64,000 nucleotides of DNA, taken from positions 124,001 through 188,000 of the forward strand of contig NZ_JAFMZO010000005.1 in the NCBI RefSeq assembly GCF_024436395.1, in the 5' to 3' direction. The notes under the pieces are model-generated. The model ran no database searches, was not told the DNA's origin, and was given only the letters and a program-made list of their open reading frames with translations. Every line of letters starts with the position of its first letter. Position 1 is the stretch's first letter. This DNA comes from Paradesertivirga mongoliensis (GTDB lineage: Bacteria; Bacteroidota; Bacteroidia; Sphingobacteriales; Sphingobacteriaceae). Shown one piece after another: positions 27,320-36,785 of this stretch. A program made the position numbers and the translations under genes.

Positions 27320-28558
27320 ATGAAAGCTAAAATTACTATAATCACATCCAGCCAACCATCTTTGAATCCAAGGATGGTAAAGGAGGCCGATGCTTTGGCA
27401 GAACATGGTTATGACGTAGTGGTGATTGGTCAATACTGGAATGAATGGGCTAGTAAAACAGACCAAAATTTGTTGCAGCAAAAAAAATGGAAATACATTC
27501 AGGTAGGCGGTTCACCGAAGGACAATAAAACAGCTTATATTATAACAAGATTCATCCACAAGGCTGCACGAAAATTATTAAACAAAGTCGGGACCAACTT
27601 TGGAATTGCCGAATTATCCATGGGAAGATGTTCTATCCTCTTATATAAAGAGGCGCTCAGACAAAAAGCCCAACTTTATATTGGACATAATCCGGGTGGA
27701 TTAGCTCCCGCTATCAAAGCCGCCAAAAAGTTGAAAGTTAAATGTGGCTTTGATGCGGAAGACTTCCATAGAAAAGAGTATAGCGATGATATCAAACACC
27801 CCGATGTATTATGCAAGACCTTTCTCGAAGAGAAATATTTTCCCCATGCAGATTATTTGACTACTGCAAGCCCGCTTATATCCAAAGAGTACAAAAAAAT
27901 ATTTCCAAATCTATCTTTCTCCACAGTCTTAAATGTTTTTCCTAAACCAGAAAACATCGTTATAAAAGACTCAAAAGCGAATGAACCATTAAAGTTATTT
28001 TGGTTTTCGCAAACTTTAGGTCATAATCGAGGAATAGCCGAAATTATCGAAGCAATTGGATTAGTAAACAGTCCCTTAATAGAACTGCATTTATTGGCAA
28101 ATCCCAGGGAAAAAAACATAGCCTTCTTTAACGGCCTGGCTGCGAGCAACAATATATTACCTCATCAAATAAGTTATCATAGCCCTATTCCAAGTGATCA
28201 ATTGTTTCAATATGCTTCCAAATTCGATATTGGCCTGGCGTCAGAAACCGGCTTCAACACAAACAACAATATCGCTCTGAGCAATAAGCTTTTTACGTAC
28301 ATTTCGTCTGGCTTGGCGGTGTTATATAGTGACACACAGGCTCAAGCAGACTTTATGAAAGACTACCCTGATTGTGGCTTAGTATATGAAAAAACCACTC
28401 CAAGAAGTCTTGCAAATGCGCTGGCTCATTACCTAAACAATCGCGAAGATTTAAATGAAGCGAAACGCGCAAGTTTCAAGGCCGGTCAGCATATTCTTAA
28501 TTGGGAAACTGAAAGTCAAAAATTTCTAGCAGTTGTTCAAAATACTTTATCCGCTTGA
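27320..28558 (+). CDS. Glycosyltransferase (GT4-like)
   Basis: 412-residue GT-B protein: ITIITSSQPSLNPRMVKEAD and GYDVVVIGQYWNEWA at the N-terminus; LYIGHNPGGLAPAIKAAKKL and CGFDAEDFHRKEY in the middle; LFWFSQTLGHNRGIAEIIEA and LSNKLFTYISSGLAVLYSDT in the donor half. Such proteins are frequent in Bacteroidota polysaccharide clusters. Ends in TTGA, where the next gene begins with TTG. Confidence 0.82.
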   Translation: MKAKITIITSSQPSLNPRMVKEADALAEHGYDVVVIGQYWNEWASKTDQNLLQQKKWKYIQVGGSPKDNKTAYIITRFIHKAARKLLNKVGTNFGIAELSMGRCSILLYKEALRQKAQLYIGHNPGGLAPAIKAAKKLKVKCGFDAEDFHRKEYSDDIKHPDVLCKTFLEEKYFPHADYLTTASPLISKEYKKIFPNLSFSTVLNVFPKPENIVIKDSKANEPLKLFWFSQTLGHNRGIAEIIEAIGLVNSPLIELHLLANPREKNIAFFNGLAASNNILPHQISYHSPIPSDQLFQYASKFDIGLASETGFNTNNNIALSNKLFTYISSGLAVLYSDTQAQADFMKDYPDCGLVYEKTTPRSLANALAHYLNNREDLNEAKRASFKAGQHILNWETESQKFLAVVQNTLSA

Positions 28559-29835
28559 AGCGAGTATTAATTATTTCGCCATACTTCATTCCGAGTAACG
28601 CTGCTGAAATGCAGCGGATTCGAATGAGCCTTCCATTTTTCAAAGAATATGGCTGGGATGCCGAAGTTGTAGCCGTTCACGAGTCATATTCTGAAATGGT
28701 TAAAGACCCTATGCTTTTAGAAAGTATTCCCAAAGACATCAAAGTTTACACCGTTTCAGCTTTCTCAAAGAAATGGACGTCGAAATTTGGGTTGGGTAGT
28801 CTTGCCTTACGCTCCATGTGGTTCTATTTGCGGAAAGTAAACCAGTTGTTACGTCAAAAGAAAGTCGACTTGATTTATTTTTCAACCACCCAATTCCCTA
28901 TTTGCATTCTTGGAGCATATTGGAAGAAAAAATTTGGTGTCCCCTATGTCATTGATATGCAGGATCCATGGCACTCTGATTATTATAAAACTAAACCTAA
29001 AGATCAAAGACCAAAGAAATTTTGGTTTTCCTATAGGCTCAATAAATATTTGGAACCGATTGCTATGAAAGAAGTCGACGGACTAATAAGTGTTTCAAAC
29101 ACCTACATTAGTACCCTACAGAGCCGGTATCCTCATTTAAAAGCAATCCCTGTAAAGACAATTACTTTTGGCTATTCTGAAAAAGACTTTGATATCGCAC
29201 TTGAGAATTCACATAAGCTGAAGGATACCTATGAGAAGGGATATGATAAAATAAATTTGGTATATGTTGGCCGGGGGGGATACGATATGCAACCGGCAGT
29301 ACGCCTATTATTTCTTGCATTTAAATTATGTCTTGAAGGCGACCCACTTTTATTTAAGAAATTAAAGTTCCATTTTATCGGTACAAGTTATGCTCCACAC
29401 GGGCAAGGTAATCCTACATTTTTACCTGTGGCTCAGAACCTGGGAATTTCAGAATATATAAGTGAAGATCCGAACAGGATTACTTTCTATGAAATGATAA
29501 AAGCTCTTCAAAATGCTGATGCATTAATAATCCCAGGTTCTAATGATCCCAGTTACACCGCGTCAAAAATCTATCCTTACCTTTTAACTGGCAAGCCAGT
29601 GTTGGGTATTTTCAATCCAACAAGTAGTGCATATCAAATTATACAAGATAATAGGAACGGATATGTTGCGGATATAAGCTCGGAAGATGAGTCTTTAGGA
29701 AAGATCCGAGACTATTTAATTTATGTAGTACAGAATGATCCTACTTATAAAAAAATAGATTTAGGCGCCCTGGAGAAATATAGCGCGAGAAATATGACGA
29801 GAGAACAATGCGAATTGTTCGAGCAAATAGTTTAA
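28555..29835 (+). CDS. Glycosyltransferase (GT4-like)
   Basis: 426 residues, GT-B type. VLIISPYFIPSNAAEMQRIR forms the first strand and loop; YVIDMQDPWHSDYY is a recurrent motif of this subgroup; the donor half has LVYVGRGGYDMQPAVRLLF and YTASKIYPYLLTGKPVLGIF. TTG at 28555 is the only start close to the conserved N-terminus and gives a 4-bp overlap with the preceding gene. Donor unknown. Confidence 0.83.
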   Translation: MKRVLIISPYFIPSNAAEMQRIRMSLPFFKEYGWDAEVVAVHESYSEMVKDPMLLESIPKDIKVYTVSAFSKKWTSKFGLGSLALRSMWFYLRKVNQLLRQKKVDLIYFSTTQFPICILGAYWKKKFGVPYVIDMQDPWHSDYYKTKPKDQRPKKFWFSYRLNKYLEPIAMKEVDGLISVSNTYISTLQSRYPHLKAIPVKTITFGYSEKDFDIALENSHKLKDTYEKGYDKINLVYVGRGGYDMQPAVRLLFLAFKLCLEGDPLLFKKLKFHFIGTSYAPHGQGNPTFLPVAQNLGISEYISEDPNRITFYEMIKALQNADALIIPGSNDPSYTASKIYPYLLTGKPVLGIFNPTSSAYQIIQDNRNGYVADISSEDESLGKIRDYLIYVVQNDPTYKKIDLGALEKYSARNMTREQCELFEQIV

Positions 29836-29836
29836 C

Positions 29837-30919
29837 ATGGCACTTACTAATCGCATCAGAACTTTAGATGGACTGCGAGCCATAGCTGCCTTAGGCGTGC
29901 TATGGATTCATTGTTGGAATATTCATGGTAATCCTAGTCTGGTCGTCTGGGGAGTGAATGTCACCAACCTCTTAGTGCTGGCTGGCAATGGGGTAGACCT
30001 GTTCTTTGTAATCAGTGGCTTTTGTATGTATTACTTTTATGGCAGTAAAAGGAGCTTTTCACACCCCGATTACTGGAATTTCATAAAGAAGAGATGGAAG
30101 CGCTTATCTCCGGTCTTCTATATTGCAACTTTAGTTTACATCCTTTTCAGATGGAATGAAAATTCAGTTGACAAAATAGTTCCTCAGTTCTTAACTAGTG
30201 TGTTTTATTTGAATTCAATTTCCAAGTTTAATATTGAAGGCTTTTTATGGTCATTAGGCCCCGAATGGCAGTTTTATCTCCTAGTACCATTCCTTTTCAT
30301 TTATCAAAATAAAATCGGATTCGAGAAGACGTTAACAATCTTGTCTCTTTTTATGTTGATAGTTGCCATAGCTTGCATTTTTATACTAAAACGCCAATCC
30401 GATCTTTTAGCCGACCAGATTATTTTAAGATACTTTGAATTCCTTTGGGGTATCGTAGCCGCATATATCGTAAAAAACAAGACCTATATCACTAGATTTA
30501 AAGGCTTGTGGTTCATGGGGTTTACAATAATCGCTTACTCTGGAAGAGTATTTTTATCCAGACCTGTATTGTCTTTGTCAGTCGATTACTACAACTTTTT
30601 CAAACTGGTTGGATTTTCACTAATGGGGCTTGGTTTTGCGGGAATTATCTACTTATCGGTACTATCAAATAAATGGTTGTATTTGATCCTTGGGAATAGA
30701 CCCATAAGTTTGCTCGGTCGAGTATCCTATAGCTTTTATTTATGGCACGGCCTGATTCATCATCTCATAAGCAGACATATAACGTTTTATATTGATGTAA
30801 ACGATATAAGAGCGCCTTTATTTACTTTCATATTGAGCGCTCTTATATTAACTCCAATATCAATGCTAAGTTATAATGTCCTTGAAGCGCCATTTCTCTA
30901 TCATAAAAGCAAATCTTGA
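29837..30919 (+). CDS. Acyltransferase 3 family membrane protein (OafA-like)
   Basis: Integral membrane acyltransferase, probably adding acetyl or another acyl group to the EPS from an acyl-CoA donor. About ten hydrophobic helices over 360 residues. Family marks: RIRTLDGLRAIAALGVLWIH with the essential His at residue 25, LFFVISGFCMYYF, and GRVSYSFYLWHGLIHHLI near the C-terminus. Starts one base after the upstream stop; the next gene starts in its TTGA stop overlap. Confidence 0.92.
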   Translation: MALTNRIRTLDGLRAIAALGVLWIHCWNIHGNPSLVVWGVNVTNLLVLAGNGVDLFFVISGFCMYYFYGSKRSFSHPDYWNFIKKRWKRLSPVFYIATLVYILFRWNENSVDKIVPQFLTSVFYLNSISKFNIEGFLWSLGPEWQFYLLVPFLFIYQNKIGFEKTLTILSLFMLIVAIACIFILKRQSDLLADQIILRYFEFLWGIVAAYIVKNKTYITRFKGLWFMGFTIIAYSGRVFLSRPVLSLSVDYYNFFKLVGFSLMGLGFAGIIYLSVLSNKWLYLILGNRPISLLGRVSYSFYLWHGLIHHLISRHITFYIDVNDIRAPLFTFILSALILTPISMLSYNVLEAPFLYHKSKS

Positions 30920-32067
30920 AAAACTTAGCAATAGTTATTACACATCCAATTCAATATTATTCTCCATTATTGAAATTATTGGGATGTAAGCCAAACCTGA
31001 ACTTGAAAGTATTTTATACTTGGGGTAATAAGGCAATAACCAAACATGATCCGGGATTCAATAAAACGATACAGTGGGATATCCCGCTACTAGACGGATA
31101 TGATTATGAATTTTTAGATAATACAGCTACACAACCTGGCTCCCATCATTTTTCAGGGATTAGCAATCCAGGTGCCATAAAAAGAATCACTCAATTTAGT
31201 CCGCACGCAATACTGGTATTTGGCTGGGCATATCACAGTCATCTACAGATCATTCGCCATTTTAGAGGCAAAGTGCCTATATGGTTTAGAGGAGATTCAA
31301 CTTTGCTATGCGAAAGTTTTGGTTTAAAACGTTTATTAAAATATATCTTTTTAAGATGGGTCTATTCACATGTTGATAGGGCATTTTATGTAGGCACTAA
31401 CAACAAAGAATACTTCAAGAAATATGGACTAAGAGAAGAGCAACTAATATTTGCACCACATGCTGTGGACAATGACCGCTTTCGAGTCGACTATTCAAAG
31501 GAGGCTGAAATAAAGAGAGAGCAGTTGGGAATTAAAAAAAGTGATATCGTGATATTATTTGCCGGCAAGTTCGAAGCTGTTAAAAATCCATTTCTTTTAC
31601 TAGAGGCTTTTGTGGAATTAGAGAGTGATGATGTTCATTTGCTATTCGTTGGAAATGGAAATTTAGAAAGGGAGTTGAAAATTTCGAGTGCTAAACACAA
31701 AGCAAAAAACCGTATTCACTTTTTAGATTTTCAAAATCAACGCAGCATGCCTATAATTTACCAATGCTGCGACATTTATTGCCTTCCTTCCGATTCAGAA
31801 ACTTGGGGTCTGGCAATAAACGAAGCTATGGCTGGCGGCAAAGCAATAGTAGCGTCTGACAAAGTAGGTAGTGCATCAGATCTGATCATAAACGACGTAA
31901 ATGGCTGTATATTTGAAGCTGGGAATAAATCTAATTTGTTATTTACGCTAAAAAGATTAACTAACAAAAAGAAATTGGAAGAAATGGGAAATAAATCCAA
32001 GGAGGTAATTAAAAAGTGGAATTTACAGGACGTAGCTAACACCATTTGGATGGAGATGATGAAATAA
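30916..32067 (+). CDS. Glycosyltransferase family 4
   Basis: 383-residue GT4. N-terminus LAIVITHPIQYYSPLLKLL is a typical acceptor-side start; VPIWFRGDSTLL and APHAVDNDRFRVDY lie mid-protein; the donor half has ILFAGKFEAVKNPFLLLEAF and LPSDSETWGLAINEAMAGGK with the E-x7-E pair. TTG at 30916 is used, overlapping the acyltransferase stop by 4 bp. It is the last transferase before the two Wzy-like genes. Confidence 0.9.
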   Translation: MKNLAIVITHPIQYYSPLLKLLGCKPNLNLKVFYTWGNKAITKHDPGFNKTIQWDIPLLDGYDYEFLDNTATQPGSHHFSGISNPGAIKRITQFSPHAILVFGWAYHSHLQIIRHFRGKVPIWFRGDSTLLCESFGLKRLLKYIFLRWVYSHVDRAFYVGTNNKEYFKKYGLREEQLIFAPHAVDNDRFRVDYSKEAEIKREQLGIKKSDIVILFAGKFEAVKNPFLLLEAFVELESDDVHLLFVGNGNLERELKISSAKHKAKNRIHFLDFQNQRSMPIIYQCCDIYCLPSDSETWGLAINEAMAGGKAIVASDKVGSASDLIINDVNGCIFEAGNKSNLLFTLKRLTNKKKLEEMGNKSKEVIKKWNLQDVANTIWMEMMK

Positions 32068-32070
32068 TTC

Positions 32071-33462
32071 ATGAGGGTCAATAAACTTGTCATTCTACTT
32101 GTTCCTTGGTTATTAAGCAGCTTTCTTGCTTTATGGCCTACCCTCTCGTATTTAATAGCTTGGGCGGGTTCATTTCTCATTTTTTATCTAACCCTAAGCG
32201 GAAGGATTCTTGAATTACCCAAGGACCTAAAAGTTAGCCAGCAACTAATGAGGCCGATATTTCTCACTCACATTATTTTTGCTGGCTACATGTCCTGCAC
32301 TTCTATCTTCTATTTTATAGGCGTGCTGGGTTATGTGAATTTCGAGTCTCCGCCACCTTTCTTTGCTGTTGATCAACAGGAACTGGAAAGTGTTGCAAAG
32401 TGTCAGCGACTATATTGTTTAGCCCATGCTTCATTTGTGTGCGGAATTCTACTAGTAATGAATTATCCGCGACCGAAAAAAAATATACTTGCAATTAAAG
32501 ATGAAGCAACTTTCTTTTTAGTGTTTGCCCTAATTACATTACCTCTTTCTACTGCATTTCTTGTAATTCCCGGATTAAGGCAGTTTTATTTTCAGTTTAA
32601 TTCATTAAGTTTCATTGCGGGCACGCTGGCGCTTGCGTATGCAATTCCTTTAAAAAAAATAGGAAATACGGTTCTTTGTTCTTTTTTATATATAAGTAAT
32701 TTCACTCAATCACTTCTATCAGGATACAAAGAACCCATTATTATAAGCGTCATAGTTCTAGGTGTATTTTTATACCCTTTTTATAAGAAAACGATTTTTT
32801 TAACCTTTATCCCAATTCTTATTGCCCTATTCATTATTTTACCCGCCTACAATCAAGTCTTTCGAAGTAAGGCCTGGGGAGGCGAGGAAAGTGCTCAGGA
32901 AGCATCGGACGCTGCCATTGATGCAGTTTTAAATTCAGAATCGGAAGATAGCGCAGTTTGGGGTTTCTTAACAGGCCGGCTAAGTGAAATACACATGTTT
33001 ATCAAATATGTGGACACCACGCCCTTTCCAATAGATTATTATGGGTTCGACTTAATTGAACAATCTCTGGTGGTGATAATACCAAGGGCATTTTGGCCAG
33101 CAAAGCCCATTACAGAGGAAATGGTTATGGAACGTGTTTACAACGCAGGCGTCGTTTCTAGGGGTTCACATGTATCAGCTAAGCCCCCATTAGTGGTAGA
33201 TGGATACCTATCAGGTGGTACACTTGGAGTCTTTATCACTCTTTTGGTATATGGCTTGATAGCCCAATTAATTTCAATGAAAGCGGAAGATTTGTTTGGC
33301 GGGTATACCTTGGGCACCGCTTTAATTTACTCCGGCTTATTCCAAATTCTATGGAGAGGGCTTAGCTTTGAATTTATCATCAATTCCGTATTTTGGAGTT
33401 ATTTCTCAATGCTTATCATTTTCTGGATATTGAAAATGTTAAATATCATAAAATCTGTTTGA
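32071..33462 (+). CDS. Wzy-like membrane protein of exosortase-Y loci (copy 1)
   Basis: Polytopic protein of 463 residues with roughly ten to twelve hydrophobic helices and one large hydrophilic loop (about residues 265-370). I recognise the type as the XrtY-associated Wzy-like family: GRILELPKDLKVSQQLMRPI, SGYKEPIIISVIVLGVFLYP, and the C-terminal SAKPPLVVDGYLSGGTLGVF and SGLFQILWRGLSFEFIINSV. Wzy proteins polymerise lipid-linked repeats on the periplasmic face; that activity is inferred. A paralogue with the same motifs follows after 4 bp. Confidence 0.83.
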   Translation: MRVNKLVILLVPWLLSSFLALWPTLSYLIAWAGSFLIFYLTLSGRILELPKDLKVSQQLMRPIFLTHIIFAGYMSCTSIFYFIGVLGYVNFESPPPFFAVDQQELESVAKCQRLYCLAHASFVCGILLVMNYPRPKKNILAIKDEATFFLVFALITLPLSTAFLVIPGLRQFYFQFNSLSFIAGTLALAYAIPLKKIGNTVLCSFLYISNFTQSLLSGYKEPIIISVIVLGVFLYPFYKKTIFLTFIPILIALFIILPAYNQVFRSKAWGGEESAQEASDAAIDAVLNSESEDSAVWGFLTGRLSEIHMFIKYVDTTPFPIDYYGFDLIEQSLVVIIPRAFWPAKPITEEMVMERVYNAGVVSRGSHVSAKPPLVVDGYLSGGTLGVFITLLVYGLIAQLISMKAEDLFGGYTLGTALIYSGLFQILWRGLSFEFIINSVFWSYFSMLIIFWILKMLNIIKSV

Positions 33463-33466
33463 TTAG

Positions 33467-34909
33467 ATGCAAGACCCTAGGTTGATTGAGCGCTATCTAC
33501 TATTATACATACCGTGGCTTTTAAGCCTTGCTTTCGCTTATTTACCCGTCTTATCGTTTTTCGTTGCCTGGTTGGGTTCATTTTATATATTCTATCTTAC
33601 TTACTCAGGCAGAATAAAAGAATTACCAACGGACTTGCCTATTGCTGAACAACTAATGCGTCCCATATTCCTCGTTCATGTAATCTTTGCAGGATATATG
33701 AGTGTTTCTCCCATATTTAACCTTCTTGATGCGTTGGGCTGGATAAGTTTCGATGATAATGATTTCCCTTCAAGCCTCGAACAATTAGAGCTAATATCAC
33801 AAAGCCAACGCTATTACTGCCTAGGGCATGCGGCCTATGCAACCGGATTGTTAGTATACTTGAAAACAAGAAATGAGCAATTCAAGGTGGTGATTACTGA
33901 TCTCCCATCATTTCTGGTGCGGTTCACCGTGGTAGCACTAATAGCTTCCAATGCGTTTTTATTTATTCCAGGTTTAAAGCAATTCTATTTTCAGCTTACT
34001 GCCTTGAGTTTCATTGGTGCGACCCTAGCGTTAGTATTCTCTTTCAAGGCTGATAGAATTGAATACGTTGCTATCTGCGGAGTTTTGTTTATCATCAACC
34101 TCATTCAATCTTTACGTTCAGGATTTAAAGAACCCGTAATTATTAATATGCTTGTGCTGGGAATATTCTTATACCCTTTTTATAAAAAGCTGGTCTTGGC
34201 AGTATTTATTCCTCTCATGCTTGTCCTGTTTTTCCTGCTTCCTACTTATAATCAGGTTTTCAGAGAGAAGGCCTGGACAAAAGAAGAAGATGTTGAACAA
34301 GCGTCAGAGGCCGCAATGGCAGCCCTCCAAGCTGAGGATGACGGCCAACAAACAACCACGACCGCTTGGGGTTTTTTAACCGGTCGATTGAGCGAGGTAC
34401 AAATGTTCACCGGATATATTGAGAATACACCATCAAAGAATGAGTTTTATGGATTTACTATTTTATGGCAATCGCTTGAAGTAATCATACCGAGGGCTAT
34501 TTGGCCAAGCAAGCCAAGCACTGAAGAATTGGTAATGGAAAGGGTTTACCAAGCGGGGGTTATCAATAGAGGCTCTAGTGTATCGGCAAAACCGGCACTG
34601 ATTGTGGATGGGTACTTATCAGGAGGCGTGGCGGGAATATTCCTAACATGCTTAATATTTGGGGCCTTTACCCAGATAATTTCAATTAAAGCTGAAGAGC
34701 TTTTTGGGGATTATATAATTGGAACTGCACTTGTTTATTCGGGCCTATTTCAAATTCTATGGCGAGGGCTTAGCTTCGAATTCCTAATAAACTCGGTAGT
34801 GTGGAGCTATATAACAATGTATATTATCTTCCTCATCTTAAGGCTCTTAAATGTGTTAAAGAAAGTTGATGAGCTTCATTCCAATATAGATGAAACTTAT
34901 TCAGATTAA
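33467..34909 (+). CDS. Wzy-like membrane protein of exosortase-Y loci (copy 2)
   Basis: Paralogue of the preceding gene: 480 residues, same helix layout, same signatures (GRIKELPTDLPIAEQLMRPI, SGFKEPVIINMLVLGIFLYP, SAKPALIVDGYLSGGVAGIF, SGLFQILWRGLSFEFLINSV). By eye more than half of aligned positions are identical at both ends, while the hydrophilic loop differs and carries a Thr/Gln insertion. Both copies look intact, so they may polymerise or ligate different substrates, or one may regulate the other. It overlaps the next glycosyltransferase by 20 bp. Confidence 0.83.
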   Translation: MQDPRLIERYLLLYIPWLLSLAFAYLPVLSFFVAWLGSFYIFYLTYSGRIKELPTDLPIAEQLMRPIFLVHVIFAGYMSVSPIFNLLDALGWISFDDNDFPSSLEQLELISQSQRYYCLGHAAYATGLLVYLKTRNEQFKVVITDLPSFLVRFTVVALIASNAFLFIPGLKQFYFQLTALSFIGATLALVFSFKADRIEYVAICGVLFIINLIQSLRSGFKEPVIINMLVLGIFLYPFYKKLVLAVFIPLMLVLFFLLPTYNQVFREKAWTKEEDVEQASEAAMAALQAEDDGQQTTTTAWGFLTGRLSEVQMFTGYIENTPSKNEFYGFTILWQSLEVIIPRAIWPSKPSTEELVMERVYQAGVINRGSSVSAKPALIVDGYLSGGVAGIFLTCLIFGAFTQIISIKAEELFGDYIIGTALVYSGLFQILWRGLSFEFLINSVVWSYITMYIIFLILRLLNVLKKVDELHSNIDETYSD

Positions 34910-36053
34910 TGCGTCGTACAAACCCGCTTTCATCTACGGCGGCCCAACCATGTCCGTATCCAAGCTTTCAGAGGTCTTGGCAGCGAGGAATCTAGCTATC
35001 GAAGTGTTAACCACCTCTGCCAACGGAATGGAAGAGTTAAACATTCAACCTGGAGAATCTGTAGTGGTAGATAATGTTCCAATAACCTACTACAAAAGAC
35101 TTACTAAAGATCATACCCATTTTAGCCCGGCATTATACCTCGCCCTTTGGAACAAATTAACCGAAAGTAAATCGCGGCAGACAATCGTCCATATCCATAC
35201 CTGGTGGAACCTCGTTTCCGTGTTGAGTTGTTTGGTCGCACTTATTAAAAAAGCGACGGTTGTTTTATCTCCACGCGGCACTTTAAGCAGTTACTCGTTT
35301 GGTAACCGAAACAACGCCTTTAAAAGCGTAATCTTCGCATTAAGCAAACCTATGCTTAAAGGCTGTCATTTACATGCTACCAGCGAGAATGAAAAAACAG
35401 CTCTGCTACAGCTGTTACAGCCCGAAAGCATTTCAGTTATACCGAACCTCGTCAGCTTACCCAGCGAAACTCCTACCCGATCCCAATCTAAAACAGAAGA
35501 CAACCTCATAAAACTCCTTTTCTTTTCCAGAGTGGAACACAAAAAAGGCCTTGAACTCTTGTTCCAGGCATTGTCGGGAATAAACATCCATTTCAGTCTG
35601 ACCGTAGCCGGACCAGGGGAATCGTCGTATATCGAACAATTGAAGCGACTCGCTGATGACTACAAGATCGGGTCGAAGATTTCCTGGATTGGAAATCAAC
35701 CTCCAGAAAAAAAATTCGATATTATGGCCGCCCACGACTTGCTCGTTCTTCCATCGTACGATGAAAATTTTGCGAATGTGGTTATCGAAAGTCTCGCATC
35801 CGGCACGCCGGTTTTAATTACAAAAAATGTGGGTTTAAGCGACTATGTAGAGCAGCACGATCTTGGCTGGGTTTGTACGTTTGATGTGGATGATCTGAAG
35901 GGGTCGCTTTTATCGGCTGGGGAAGATTCTGAAAAGCGGGAGCGTATAAGGGAAACTGCGCCCGATAAGATCAGGAGAGATTTTTCGGATGAGAACCTGG
36001 CGGAGCAGTATATTGAAATGTATGAGAGAATTTTGGGGCAGGGAAGGATTTGA
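34890..36053 (+). CDS. Glycosyltransferase family 4, XYAG1-like
   Basis: 387 residues, GT-B. IQINASYKPAFIYGGPTMSV gives the glycine-rich acceptor loop; LFFSRVEHKKGLELLFQALS, TVAGPGESSYIEQLKRLA and LPSYDENFANVVIESLASGT give the donor half. Its position next to Wzy-like genes and near an exosortase fits the glycosyltransferase known from exosortase-Y loci as XYAG1; the name is from memory and the assignment moderate. Start ATG lies inside the end of the second Wzy-like gene. Base composition from here on is visibly richer in G+C than in the glycosyltransferase core upstream. Confidence 0.8.
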   Translation: MKLIQINASYKPAFIYGGPTMSVSKLSEVLAARNLAIEVLTTSANGMEELNIQPGESVVVDNVPITYYKRLTKDHTHFSPALYLALWNKLTESKSRQTIVHIHTWWNLVSVLSCLVALIKKATVVLSPRGTLSSYSFGNRNNAFKSVIFALSKPMLKGCHLHATSENEKTALLQLLQPESISVIPNLVSLPSETPTRSQSKTEDNLIKLLFFSRVEHKKGLELLFQALSGINIHFSLTVAGPGESSYIEQLKRLADDYKIGSKISWIGNQPPEKKFDIMAAHDLLVLPSYDENFANVVIESLASGTPVLITKNVGLSDYVEQHDLGWVCTFDVDDLKGSLLSAGEDSEKRERIRETAPDKIRRDFSDENLAEQYIEMYERILGQGRI

Positions 36054-36070
36054 CTTTGCTCAGGATTAGG

Positions 36071-36090
36071 ATTCCTGCCTGCGCAGGAAT
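36071..36090. repeat. Dispersed palindrome ATTCCTGC-N4-GCAGGAAT
   Basis: A 20-bp palindromic element in the 105-bp spacer after the XYAG1-like gene. Identical copies lie at 38913-38932 and 39019-39038, and a one-base variant at 46265-46284. All four are followed by GACG. They occur only between genes. Confidence 0.75.
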
Positions 36091-36158
36091 GACGGGACGC
36101 ATGAGCGGAAATCAGTTCGCAGATACGCTACATGAAGCATTTAATAAAATAAAGGAAG

Positions 36159-36782
36159 ATGTCTGAATATAAAGATTACGGATATAACAACACGGAGGCG
36201 ACGCATGCACACGCTTATATATTCGATAAAACGGTAGCCATGCTCGACAAGGATAAAAATAAATTCATTCTTGATCTGGGTTGCGGAAATGGTTCCCTGG
36301 CAAATTCACTAATGCAAAAAGGCTTTAATGTCTATGGAACGGACGCATCCGAAAAAGGCATTGCATTGGCTAAGCAGCTTAACCCCGGCCGCTTCGCCAT
36401 CCAGGATCTTTCATCTGATGATCTTCCTGAACCACTTATCAACATCCCGTTTGACACCATCATCTCGACCGAAGTAATCGAACATTTATACGACCCAAGA
36501 AAATTTATTGAGTTTGCTAAGCGAACCCTATTAAAAAACGGTGGCGGGGATTTGATCTTGTCGACCCCTTATCACGGTTACTGGAAATATCTTGCACTGG
36601 CATTAACAGGCAAGATGGATGCGCATTTAGGTCCGTTGTGGGATGGTGGCCATATTAAATTCTGGTCCAGGCAGTCGTTAACGGCATTGCTTGAAGAAAA
36701 AGGATTTAGGGTAACCGATTTTAAGGGATGCGGACGGTTGCCGTACCTATGGATGTCTATGATCATTAAAGCGAGAATATAA
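36159..36782 (+). CDS. Class I SAM-dependent methyltransferase (UbiG-like fold)
   Basis: 207 residues: FILDLGCGNGSLANSLMQKG (SAM motif I near residue 40), YGTDASEKGIALAKQ, FDTIISTEVIEHLYDPRKF and LILSTPYHGYWKYLALALTG. The last piece is common in methyltransferases encoded near exosortase and polysaccharide genes. It follows a 105-bp spacer with a palindrome, so it may start a second transcription unit: methyltransferase, GT2, exosortase, acetyltransferase. Substrate unknown. Confidence 0.85.
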   Translation: MSEYKDYGYNNTEATHAHAYIFDKTVAMLDKDKNKFILDLGCGNGSLANSLMQKGFNVYGTDASEKGIALAKQLNPGRFAIQDLSSDDLPEPLINIPFDTIISTEVIEHLYDPRKFIEFAKRTLLKNGGGDLILSTPYHGYWKYLALALTGKMDAHLGPLWDGGHIKFWSRQSLTALLEEKGFRVTDFKGCGRLPYLWMSMIIKARI

Positions 36783-36785
36783 TCG

